Assembly (NCBI GenBank): GCA_001644445.1
Contig: LSTE01000082.1
Location: 1 to 39,141 of the forward strand
DNA from: Gammaproteobacteria bacterium SCGC AG-212-F23
Lineage (GTDB): Bacteria; Pseudomonadota; Gammaproteobacteria; DSM-16500
Direction of reading: 5' to 3'
Length of the DNA: 39,141 nt
A program made the position numbers and the translations under genes. Position 1 is the first letter of the stretch. The number at the start of each line of letters is the position of its first letter. The notes beneath the pieces are model-generated. The model did not search any database. It had not been told where the DNA came from and worked only from the letters and a program-made list of their open reading frames with translations. Positions 24,590 through 31,419 of the stretch are shown here, one piece after another.

Positions 24590-24924
24590 TTGAGCCACTA
24601 TTACTTATACGCATAGCCATACTACCTTCTACCCCCTTGGTGATAATAATCATATATTCTAGCTCTATACTCTTTGCCAACTGCAGATAAAAAGTTTACC
24701 GCATAATCTCTGCTGTACGACCTCTTTTTTTATTAAGCTTGGCTGACATGTTTTATTCTCTGTCATTTTATGATGGCAAACATAATACACTTAAATATGA
24801 TTGCAGATAACATAAAAATTACTTTGAAACTCTTTATCTGAGCATTTTTTAATCTATTCTGGCCTGGTAGTTTTGGTTGCACTTCTACCCCCTTTCCCCT
24901 AAGATTTGCATCTTAACGCACAAC
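24590..24924. other. Intergenic region before tRNA-Thr, nothing identified
   Basis: About 335 bp of AT-rich sequence. It presumably contains the patatin gene leader (minus strand) and the tRNA promoter (plus strand). A 17-codon minus-strand frame at 24696-24749 is the only short ORF noticed, and it is not supported. No palindromic repeat of the families found elsewhere is seen. Confidence 0.5.
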
Positions 24925-24997
<73 letters not shown>

Positions 24998-25198
24998 GTA
25001 AAAAATTTTATATAATCAATAAGATAAAAATTTTCTGAAAGACCGAAAATTAAACATAGTCTTTTCGTGCTACTTCGGTGCTACCTTTTGGCGCGATATG
25101 AATGTCATTTTAGTGAAGAGTATTGGCACTTCACGTTATGGATTGTTGGCAGTTGGCGTAATACACTATTTGTTGTTTTCACATGGATGGGTGCGGCA

Positions 25199-25564
25199 AT
25201 GACTAAAGAAGAAATTTTAATTTTAATGTACAACCAGTATTTTCAAACAATGCGTGACTACCTTGTGCATATTCAAAGCTTAATTCTTCTCTTAGTAACT
25301 GCTTGCGCATATATTTTTTTTAAGTCTCAAACTAAACCAATAAAATACCTTTCAGGGGTTATGTTCCTGGTAGGAGTAATTAATTTAGTAATTGGCTTTG
25401 TTGCATATAGTAACCTTCTTAGCACTATATTAGATCTTAGATTAAGCCCAAGCAAAGCCGACTTGATGGCTATAGGATGTTACGTATGGGTACAATTTAT
25501 CATCGGTTTAATAGTTCTATTTTCCGTGATGTATTGTGCTGTAGCAGGTCGCTATGCAAAATAA
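25199..25564 (+). CDS. Small three-helix membrane protein, unknown
   Basis: A 121-aa protein that I do not recognise. The start is put at the ATG at 25199 (preceded by GGATGGG), because upstream in-frame codons from 25067 encode an implausible Trp/Cys-rich stretch. Three hydrophobic segments are visible: about 20-36 (SLILLLVTACAYIFF), 45-67 (LSGVMFLVGVINLVIGFVAY) and 90-113 (YVWVQFIIGLIVLFSVMYCAV). The N-terminal 20 residues are amphipathic with charged residues. It overlaps the next gene by 11 bp, indicating translational coupling with an exported protein. Both lie just after tRNA-Thr. Confidence 0.6.
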   Translation: MTKEEILILMYNQYFQTMRDYLVHIQSLILLLVTACAYIFFKSQTKPIKYLSGVMFLVGVINLVIGFVAYSNLLSTILDLRLSPSKADLMAIGCYVWVQFIIGLIVLFSVMYCAVAGRYAK

Positions 25565-26075
25565 ATTACTCCCGTTGCTAATTATTTCGTTAGTAGTATC
25601 GCCGGCCTATGCGTATATGCCTAAACAATTTGAATCTATATATATTCAAGAAAAAGGTTCAATGATTTCTCTTGATAAGGCAATACTAGAAAAACAGGGA
25701 ACAATTGAATCTATCGTTGGAACAAACAATTACAACATTAATTTTCAAGGAAAAAAATACCGAGTAAACCTTAACTCTAAAGCAGAAATTACGAACACAA
25801 TTAATTTTATCTTTCCTGGAAAGATTATGGTGAATATTAGTTTCGTATCAAGCGTGCCAAATAATGAAGTGTATTTTGACGGTAGTTTCATTAATGAAAA
25901 AACAGATGGCAATGGTAACGCTGATATTACGGGTTTATATCCTAAACCAGGAAATCATAGAATAGAGTTGAAAAATAAAAATATTATACGAGCGAAATCA
26001 AAATTGCGAATCAATACAAAGGCAACTGTTCAATGTACAGGAGCAAAAAATATGGTGTGCAAAATAATTGAGTGA
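25554..26075 (+). CDS. Exported protein of unknown function
   Basis: A 173-aa protein with a signal peptide (MQNKLLPLLIISLVVSPAYA, then YMPKQ). The mature chain is Asn/Lys/Ile-rich and beta-strand-like. The segment after about residue 95 (VYFDGSFINEKTDGNGNADITGLYPKPGNHRIELK) resembles a small carboxypeptidase-regulatory/PEGA-like fold of the type used in surface and periplasmic proteins, with a glycine-rich turn and a closing HRIEL strand; this resemblance is by eye. Two cysteines near the C-terminus (QCTGAKNMVCK) may form a disulfide. Its start lies inside the end of the membrane-protein gene. Confidence 0.6.
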   Translation: MQNKLLPLLIISLVVSPAYAYMPKQFESIYIQEKGSMISLDKAILEKQGTIESIVGTNNYNINFQGKKYRVNLNSKAEITNTINFIFPGKIMVNISFVSSVPNNEVYFDGSFINEKTDGNGNADITGLYPKPGNHRIELKNKNIIRAKSKLRINTKATVQCTGAKNMVCKIIE

Positions 26076-26130
26076 TAGTGAAGATTTGACTTTCATACTC
26101 TTTATGCAAGTGTGAGCAAAAATATCTTAT

Positions 26131-26679
26131 TTATCTCTGATGCTGCTGCCAAAAAGGCGTCTTTAATGGCTTTCTAAATGCATTATCTGAAAGATATTTA
26201 TGAAAATATGAATTTAAATTGGTTGATTTATTCTCGCCAAAAAGGGTCATAAGCATTACATGTAGCTTATTGTAGGTTTCTTTGTGTTTGTGAAATTCAT
26301 TGTAATTTTCTTGATTTTCTTGTTGGAAGCCACTTGCCATATTATCTGCAAGTTCGAAGCATAAAGCGGTTCCACTAAGGCATTCTTTGAGGTTATTTAA
26401 TAAATCATTTATATCTTTCCCATAAATATATTGTGCTTCCCACAATAACAATTTCACTTCATCCAAATGCTCTGGAAGGGGTTTTTTGTCGATTCTTAGC
26501 GACAATCCATTTAAAAGCATTTTAAAATCGTAATAAAGTTTATAACGCTTATCAAATAGCCCCAAAGTAAATGCTTTCTCGGCATAATGTTTAGCTGAAA
26601 AAGAGACTAATAAAGCCAAGAGAGCGATAATAATTGCTATGCATTCGAGAAAATGTTGCTGTAAGAATGTTATAATCAC
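26131..26679 (-). CDS. Membrane-anchored protein of unknown function
   Basis: A 182-aa protein. I prefer the GTG start at 26679 because a perfect GGAGG lies five bases upstream; an ATG at 26694 in the same frame has no ribosome binding site. One N-terminal membrane segment (about 12-30, CIAIIIALLALLVSFSA) is followed by a soluble helical domain (KAFTLGLFDKRYKLYYDFKMLL...). The pattern of one helix, then KRYxxYxxF and a conserved-looking WEAQYIYG segment, is frequent in small orphan proteins of mobile regions, but I cannot name a family. It lies 22 bp downstream of another small orphan on the same strand and probably forms a two-gene unit with it. Confidence 0.6.
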   Translation of the reverse strand: MIITFLQQHFLECIAIIIALLALLVSFSAKHYAEKAFTLGLFDKRYKLYYDFKMLLNGLSLRIDKKPLPEHLDEVKLLLWEAQYIYGKDINDLLNNLKECLSGTALCFELADNMASGFQQENQENYNEFHKHKETYNKLHVMLMTLFGENKSTNLNSYFHKYLSDNAFRKPLKTPFWQQHQR

Positions 26680-26700
26680 ATAGCCTCCATACATTAATCT

Positions 26701-27075
26701 TTATTTTAAAAATTTCTTCACTAGCAAAATTTGCTTGGTTAAATCATCAAAAGTAAGCTTCGTAATTTCATCTTTGTATTTAATATCTGGAGATATTGTG
26801 GAAGGGTTAGCAATTGCCAGTCTAATTGAATTTACTGCCCGATGTAGCCAATCCCAATACAGTGCATTGATTGCGTCAACAATGTGGTCTTTTTGCCAAG
26901 GAGTTAAAGAGCTGTATGTTTTATTAAGATAAACAATGGCAACTTCTAGTAACTGAATAATGCTAGTTCTAATAACTGAAAGTTTATTTTGGTCTACAGG
27001 AATAAAAAAAGCACCGTCGAGCTTATCCATGATTGCTGTAATTTCTGCTTGTATTCTTTGTAATTCGTCAGTCAT
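26701..27075 (-). CDS. Small helical orphan protein
   Basis: A 124-aa cytosolic protein that I do not recognise. The ATG at 27075 is preferred because GAGGG lies upstream; an in-frame start at 27147 would add 24 residues with no ribosome binding site. The sequence is predicted mostly helical, with a coiled-coil-like N-terminus (MTDELQRIQAEITAIMDKLD) and a conserved-looking LTPWQKDHIVDAINALYWDWL segment. It precedes the membrane-anchored orphan and follows the XRE regulator gene on the same strand, so all three may be cotranscribed. Confidence 0.6.
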   Translation of the reverse strand: MTDELQRIQAEITAIMDKLDGAFFIPVDQNKLSVIRTSIIQLLEVAIVYLNKTYSSLTPWQKDHIVDAINALYWDWLHRAVNSIRLAIANPSTISPDIKYKDEITKLTFDDLTKQILLVKKFLK

Positions 27076-27178
27076 GTGTGCCCTCGAGTTAGTTGCAACA
27101 TCCTTTAAAGCCTGATTTAAGCTTGGCAGGAATATGGTAAAAATCAAGTCCGAAGAGTTGTGTATTATTGATTTTTAT

Positions 27179-27448
27179 CTAGTCTTTTGCTGTATGGTGC
27201 TTTAGCTCACGCAAAGACGGAAACAATTCGCCCACTTCCACTTCAAGCGTAAGTGCAATCTGAATTAGACTTTGCATTGAAATATTTTGCTCGCCCCGCT
27301 CAACACGTCCAGCGTAACTTCGACCAAGTTGTGCAGCGGCAGCAAATTCTTCCTGGGAATAGCCATGCTTTTTGCGTAGTTCCCGGATTCTTTTGCCTAT
27401 TTTAATGAGATTTGGGTGTCTTTTTTCCATGCAAAAAGTACACCGCAT
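27179..27448 (-). CDS. XRE/Cro-C1 family regulator (C-protein-like)
   Basis: An 89-aa helix-turn-helix protein. The HTH_3 domain spans about residues 15-75: GKRIRELRKKHGYSQEEFA, LGRSYAGRVERGEQNISMQS and LIQIALTLEVEVGELFP. This compact form, with SYxGRVERGEQNIS, is like controller (C) proteins of restriction-modification systems and regulators of small mobile units. No restriction or methyltransferase gene is nearby. The start is uncertain: an ATG at 27448 follows AAAAGG, while one at 27430 gives the standard N-terminus. It is divergent from the RhuM-Fic gene, with a 200-bp shared gap containing GAGAGAT/ATCTCTC inverted repeats (about 27470-27512). Confidence 0.82.
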   Translation of the reverse strand: MRCTFCMEKRHPNLIKIGKRIRELRKKHGYSQEEFAAAAQLGRSYAGRVERGEQNISMQSLIQIALTLEVEVGELFPSLRELKHHTAKD

Positions 27449-27651
27449 AACACCTTTTGGTACCACGCCCGAGAGATGCTATTTTTTTAAAAATACTGTA
27501 TCATTATCTCTCATAAAACACATCTTACATGGAAGTGATCTGCCGGGCTTTTTGTCTTCTTAAATTAAACCGCAATGCTCTTGACCACTGGTTGCCATAG
27601 TTTTATCGTACCTCTCATTTCAGCCACTCAGTAAGTACAAGGGGAAATCGC

Positions 27652-28623
27652 ATGAAAAAAAGCACAAATCAAGTTGATACTATTGTCTATCAATCAAAAA
27701 GCGGAGCTTTAGAGTTAAAAACAGACAAAGAGCATGAAACTATCTGGCTTACCCAAGACCAAATGGCTTCTCTATTTGATGTCCAAAAAGCAGCTATTTC
27801 TAAACATTTAAAAAATATTTTTGATTCGGAAGAATTGTACGAAAAATCAACTGTTTCCATTTTGGAAACAGTTACTAGTAACAATAAAATCTATAAAATC
27901 AAGCACTTCAACCTTGATGCCGTGTTAAGTGTAGGTTATAGAATTAACTCTAAAAAAGCCACCCACTTCCGTCAATGGGCAACTAAGACCCTTAAAGAGC
28001 ATATCCAAAAGGGTTATACAATTAATCACCATCGTATTAAGGCTAATTATGATGACTTCTTGAAAGCAGTAGCAGATGTTAAAAGTATTACTGCCGGGGT
28101 AACCGTTGATAATAACAGCGTATTGGAGCTGGTTACCTTGTTTGCTGATACATGGTTCTCACTTGATGCATATGACAAAGATGCGCTTACATCTTCAGGG
28201 GCAACCAAAAAGAAAGTGGTACTGACAGCAGAAAAGCTGTCTTATGCTTTGGCTGAATTAAAACAAAATCTCATTACTAAAGGAGAAGCGACCGAGCTTT
28301 TTGGCGCAGAGCGTACAAAGGATAGTGTATCGGGGATTGTGGGCAACGTTATGCAATCTTTTGGTGGAGAAGACCTTTACCTCACTATTGAAGAAAAAGC
28401 AGCGCATCTACTATATTTCATTATCAAGAACCATCCATTTGTTGACGGTAATAAACGCAGTGGTGCTTATGCGTTTGTCTGGTTTTTGAGACAAGCTAAA
28501 ATTTTAGATGTGACACGTATGACGCCACCTGCGTTGACTGCATTAACCTTGCTAATCGCTGAAAGTTCACCGAAAGAAAAAGATAAACTCATTGGCTTGG
28601 TATGTTCTATATTGAAAAAATAA
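27652..28623 (+). CDS. RhuM-family protein with C-terminal Fic/Doc-like domain
   Basis: A 323-aa RhuM-type protein. The N-terminal half (about 15-125) is the RhuM/virulence-associated DNA-binding-like domain: ETIWLTQDQMASLFDVQKAAISKHLKNIF, then HFNLDAVLSVGYRINSKKATHFRQWATKTL. The C-terminal half has a Fic/Doc fold with the motif HPFVDGNKRS at 261-270. The Lys after GN instead of Gly is as in Doc-type kinases rather than classical AMPylating Fic proteins, but RhuM proteins normally have this form. Family members are linked to Salmonella pathogenicity island 3 and to mobile islands, function unproven. The start follows AAGGGG. No separate antitoxin gene (Phd-like) is adjacent; the divergent XRE gene could control it. 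Confidence 0.88.
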   Translation: MKKSTNQVDTIVYQSKSGALELKTDKEHETIWLTQDQMASLFDVQKAAISKHLKNIFDSEELYEKSTVSILETVTSNNKIYKIKHFNLDAVLSVGYRINSKKATHFRQWATKTLKEHIQKGYTINHHRIKANYDDFLKAVADVKSITAGVTVDNNSVLELVTLFADTWFSLDAYDKDALTSSGATKKKVVLTAEKLSYALAELKQNLITKGEATELFGAERTKDSVSGIVGNVMQSFGGEDLYLTIEEKAAHLLYFIIKNHPFVDGNKRSGAYAFVWFLRQAKILDVTRMTPPALTALTLLIAESSPKEKDKLIGLVCSILKK

Positions 28624-28669
28624 AGCATGTTGTTTGTTGCAGTCTTGTGAAAAAATATTTTTAAAAATC

Positions 28670-28697
28670 TTGACCCTATGTAGAAAAGGAGTAAAAT
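28670..28697 (+). promoter_or_regulatory. Probable promoter of the hydrolase gene
   Basis: TTGACC (28670-28675), a 16-bp spacer and TAAAAT (28692-28697), about 50 bp upstream of the hydrolase start. The spacer end AAGGAG followed by ATG at 28700 could alternatively be a ribosome binding site for a 10-codon leader frame (MKASTLRFLL, stop at 28732). Confidence 0.5.
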
Positions 28698-28750
28698 TCA
28701 TGAAAGCTTCTACTTTAAGGTTTCTTTTATAAGAAAAGGAAATTTTATCG

Positions 28751-29356
28751 ATGAAATCTATTTATCGCAAAGATGCATCAAAACCATCTTGTCCAGATGG
28801 GAAATATTGGATAAGCCCTCACGAGAGAAAACGAATCAATAAAAATGGAAAGCCATATTTACAACACGTAAAAGGATATTGTTGCTGTTACCATGGCCCT
28901 TATCAAAAAATAGCTGAAGAAGAAAATATTCCTTTCGATCATTTGTTTTTTGTGCTGACAGTTTATGGCGAAGCTCGAGGGGAAAATGCCGCAAGTAGAA
29001 GAGCAATTGCTTGGGTGATCCGTAATCGTTTTGACAAAAAAACTTTTGGCGATTCGTATCGAAATATTGTATTAAAGCCATCGCAGTTCTCCTGTTGGAG
29101 TAAAAATGATAAAAATTACAAAATGCTGCAACATCCAGGGAAAAATGGAAAATCTGCTCATGAAAAAGAAGTTGATAAAAAAGCTTGGGAAAAATGTAAA
29201 GACACTTTTAAGGAAGTTTTCCATGCGTCTAAAACTGAAAATCCACTGCCAAAAATCTGTCACTACTTTAGTGGCCCACCTAAGAAACGCTGGCAAGAAA
29301 AATATTTTGATTTACCCAATGTTCCTCATTTTCATTTCGTTAAGTTGGATAAGTGA
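28751..29356 (+). CDS. SleB/CwlJ-type cell-wall hydrolase, no signal peptide
   Basis: A 201-aa protein whose residues about 62-190 match the Hydrolase_2 (SleB) domain, a peptidoglycan hydrolase family: the catalytic Glu in VYGEARGE (71-78), AASRRAIAWVIRNRF, YRNIVLKPSQFSCWS, and the C-terminal ICHYFSGPP. The N-terminal 55 residues are Cys- and Lys-rich (HERKRINKNGKPYLQHVKGY, then CCCY) and carry no signal peptide, so export would need a holin-like, phage-tail, type VI or other route, or lysis. The start ATG at 28751 follows AAAAGGA. Its last 38 bp overlap the next gene, which encodes an exported protein. That layout suits an effector/immunity pair; alternatively it is a prophage or spore-type remnant lysin. 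Confidence 0.8.
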   Translation: MKSIYRKDASKPSCPDGKYWISPHERKRINKNGKPYLQHVKGYCCCYHGPYQKIAEEENIPFDHLFFVLTVYGEARGENAASRRAIAWVIRNRFDKKTFGDSYRNIVLKPSQFSCWSKNDKNYKMLQHPGKNGKSAHEKEVDKKAWEKCKDTFKEVFHASKTENPLPKICHYFSGPPKKRWQEKYFDLPNVPHFHFVKLDK

Positions 29357-29897
29357 TGCCCATGCTTTTGAAGGCAATCAATCAAATTGTGGGGTTACGC
29401 ATAACCCTGCTAGAACTGCCGCGATTATAGGTGGGGCTTGTGGTTCGCCGGTTTACGTTAATTTTAAAACGAAAAAAACTTACTCCATTATAAAAGAACA
29501 ATATCGTAATTTTTATATTAAATGGCTAGATAATCGAGTTGCAACTTTAGAGGCAGGTTGTGGAACGGGTTGCGTGGAAGCTTATATTTTTGTAGCACCA
29601 ACAACGGTTGTTTCTTGTGCTGATCATGAGTATAGAATTCATTTTCTAGACCCAAAGGAGCCACCTGATTATAGTAGTAATCGCCCTTTATTAGTTGATC
29701 CAAAAAAAAGAATTTATGTTTGTTACGATGGTGATAATAATATCCAAATTTTTCCTTTGCCAAATCAACCAACAATCCGACCACCTGAAGGATTTTTTTC
29801 AGAAAAAGCTGAAATTCATAATGAGAAATTAACAGTTATTTATAAAAATGCTCATGGGAAAATTAAACGAATTAATCATACACTCTCCACTGCATAA
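29319..29897 (+). CDS. Exported Cys-rich protein overlapping the hydrolase gene
   Basis: A 192-aa protein that I do not recognise. The start at 29319 is chosen because it opens a short signal peptide (MFLIFISLSWISDAHA, then FEGNQ); the open frame reaches back to 29106, but that part is a shadow of the hydrolase gene. The mature protein has six cysteines (NCG, ACG, GCGTGC, SCAD, VCYD), fitting an oxidising compartment, and a beta-rich look. It has no catalytic motif that I can identify. The 38-bp overlap with the hydrolase gene and periplasmic location are what one expects of an immunity protein for a cell-wall-degrading toxin. That function is inferred from layout only. Confidence 0.6.
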   Translation: MFLIFISLSWISDAHAFEGNQSNCGVTHNPARTAAIIGGACGSPVYVNFKTKKTYSIIKEQYRNFYIKWLDNRVATLEAGCGTGCVEAYIFVAPTTVVSCADHEYRIHFLDPKEPPDYSSNRPLLVDPKKRIYVCYDGDNNIQIFPLPNQPTIRPPEGFFSEKAEIHNEKLTVIYKNAHGKIKRINHTLSTA

Positions 29898-29961
29898 ACT
29901 CTGCTTTTCAAAATGAGCGCGCCTTGATCTAATACAAAATAGCAATTTCTAGAGGTGCCCC

Positions 29962-30870
29962 TCATGCTTTATTGAGTTTTTGTAAAAGAAGATCAATAAA
30001 TGCACGTATTCGCTTAGGTAATGAAATTGTATCTGGGTATAACACATATACATAGGAAATCAGTTTTTCAAGCTTAGGGAATAATTCGATTAATGTGCCC
30101 TTCTTTAACTCTTCTTTAATGAAATAATCAGGCAACCTACCTATGCCCACACCAGATTTTATGAGTTCTCGTTGTGCATACAAGCTATCTACTTCAATAA
30201 AACGCTCCAATTTGTAATGTTTAATTTTATGATTCATTAAAAAACTCCACTGCGGATAAAGATTACTCTTATTGTAATTAACTGAAGTAATGCAATAATG
30301 TTTATAGAGTTCCTCGGGATGATGTGGTTTTTTTTGATTTTTAAAATAGTGAGGAGTTGCGCAAATCATTCTGTGAAATTTAAAAATAGTACGCGATCGT
30401 AAATTTGAACTAGGCAATTGATTAGCAATACGAATAGCAATATCAAAATTTTGTTCGATAATATTTTCGTTAATGTTCGATAATGACAAGATAACATTCA
30501 TTTTTGGATATTGTTTAGAAAATTCTTGAATAATAGCAGGAAGAAACTGAATACCAAAATCAATCGGCGCAGTGATTTTAAGTGTGCCTTGCATATGAGT
30601 GAAATCTTGTTGCAGGTGGCTTATGGTTTCAATTGAATTTTCCTCAATTTTTTCCCAGTCAGAATAAAACTGCTTGCCCTCCTCTGTTAGCACTAACGTA
30701 CGTGTAGTGCGGTTCATTAATTGAATACCTAGCAATTTCTCAAGATTGCTAACATGGCGACTAAGCTGAGCCTTGGATATACCTGTGTTTTTCGCTGCTT
30801 TTGAAAAACTTTCCGCTTTAGCAACCGCTAAAAATGACACGGCATAATACATTAAGAGATTATGGTTCAT
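29962..30870 (-). CDS. LysR-family transcriptional regulator
   Basis: A 302-aa LysR-type regulator. The winged helix (about 1-60) contains FLAVAKAESFSKAAKNTGIS and AQLSRHVSNLEKLLGIQLMNRTTR, followed by the linker helix and an effector-binding domain (GTLKITAPIDFGIQFLPAIIQEF..., FDIAIRIANQLPSSNLRSR, SGVGIGRLPDYFI). The ATG at 30870 is preferred over 30888: the probable -10 TATAAT is at 30906-30901, so transcription would begin inside the palindrome at 30879-30900 and leave no leader for the upstream start. The gene is divergent from an exported RidA-like protein. The palindrome suggests autorepression and control of the divergent gene. Confidence 0.92.
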   Translation of the reverse strand: MNHNLLMYYAVSFLAVAKAESFSKAAKNTGISKAQLSRHVSNLEKLLGIQLMNRTTRTLVLTEEGKQFYSDWEKIEENSIETISHLQQDFTHMQGTLKITAPIDFGIQFLPAIIQEFSKQYPKMNVILSLSNINENIIEQNFDIAIRIANQLPSSNLRSRTIFKFHRMICATPHYFKNQKKPHHPEELYKHYCITSVNYNKSNLYPQWSFLMNHKIKHYKLERFIEVDSLYAQRELIKSGVGIGRLPDYFIKEELKKGTLIELFPKLEKLISYVYVLYPDTISLPKRIRAFIDLLLQKLNKA

Positions 30871-30878
30871 TGAAATCC

Positions 30879-30900
30879 ATTGTTTCATTTATGAAACAAT
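30879..30900. promoter_or_regulatory. Palindromic operator in the lysR/ridA-like divergent region
   Basis: A perfect palindrome: ATTGTTTCAT and ATGAAACAAT with a TT centre. It fits the T-N11-A form of LysR sites and lies just downstream of the lysR -10. Confidence 0.65.
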
Positions 30901-30928
30901 ATTATACCACATTGGCTTATTGATTCAA
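30901..30928 (-). promoter_or_regulatory. Probable promoter of the lysR gene
   Basis: On the minus strand TTGAAT (30928-30923), a 16-bp spacer and TATAAT (30906-30901), with an extended TG motif before the -10 (TGTGGTATAAT). Confidence 0.6.
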
Positions 30929-30976
30929 GATCATTAAGCATTTACGCTTAGATTTTTAATTAATGGAGCCTGACTT

Positions 30977-31378
30977 ATGAAAAATATGATTTGTTTAACC
31001 TTAGGTAGTTTCATTTTATCCTTTGCAACTCTTGCGGCCGCCACACCACTACCAGATTCCCCTGCTATAAAAAGAGATAATGTCGTTTATATCTCAGGCC
31101 AAGGTGGCGGCACCGTAGGCGTACCTGATAATCATGGTGCAGCAATTGCTGAAGCTTTTGAATCCTTAAGTCAAATTGCGCGCGCAAACGGCGGTAGTTT
31201 AGATGATATTGTAAAAATGGATGTGTATTTAGCAAACCTGCCAAAAGATTTCGACATGCTTAATACTGTAGAAGCAAGATATTTTCACTCTTATCCTGCG
31301 CGCACTGTTGTAGGTGCTGTTATTCCTAAAAAACATACGGTTGAAATCAATGCTATCATGGTTTTACCCAACGCATGA
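30977..31378 (+). CDS. Exported RidA/YjgF-family protein
   Basis: A 133-aa Rid-family protein preceded by a cleavable signal peptide (MKNMICLTLGSFILSFATLA, then AATPLP). The Rid core spans residues 33-131: VVYISGQGG, AFESLSQIARANGGSLDDIVKMDVYL, and the PARTVVGAVIP segment whose Arg 109 matches the active-site Arg of RidA enamine/imine deaminases. It ends VEINAIMVLPNA, the usual final strand. Cytosolic RidA lacks a signal peptide, so this is a periplasmic variant; its substrate is unknown. The start follows GGAGCC. It is divergent from, and probably controlled by, the LysR regulator. Confidence 0.9.
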   Translation: MKNMICLTLGSFILSFATLAAATPLPDSPAIKRDNVVYISGQGGGTVGVPDNHGAAIAEAFESLSQIARANGGSLDDIVKMDVYLANLPKDFDMLNTVEARYFHSYPARTVVGAVIPKKHTVEINAIMVLPNA

Positions 31379-31381
31379 CTC

Positions 31382-31409
31382 CGTCGTCCCGCGGCTTGTC
31401 CGCGGGATC
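31382..31409. repeat. Palindromic repeat CCCGCGGCTTGTCCGCGGG, copy 2
   Basis: The same 28 bases as 1134-1161, here alone in the 41-bp gap between the convergent ridA-like and DUF945 genes. It probably serves as a terminator hairpin for both. Confidence 0.75.
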
Positions 31410-31419
31410 GAGGCTCCGT

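Noticed and set aside
24696-24749. Minus-strand 17-codon frame (MSAKLNKKRGRTAEIMR)
   Set aside because: Only a weak ribosome binding site, no conserved neighbour, and too short to support; possibly a fragment, but no evidence.
25000-25198. Possible integrase remnant after tRNA-Thr
   Set aside because: Position is suggestive and there is a GTGCTAC direct repeat, but no recombinase motif can be read in any frame.
28700-28732. Ten-codon leader peptide before the cell-wall hydrolase
   Set aside because: AAGGAG and ATG are well placed, but the same bases form a better sigma70 promoter (TTGACC-N16-TAAAAT), and the peptide has no attenuation-type codon run.
29106-29318. Longer N-terminus for the exported protein overlapping the hydrolase
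   Set aside because: This part is a Lys-rich shadow of the hydrolase gene in another frame; the signal peptide begins at 29319.
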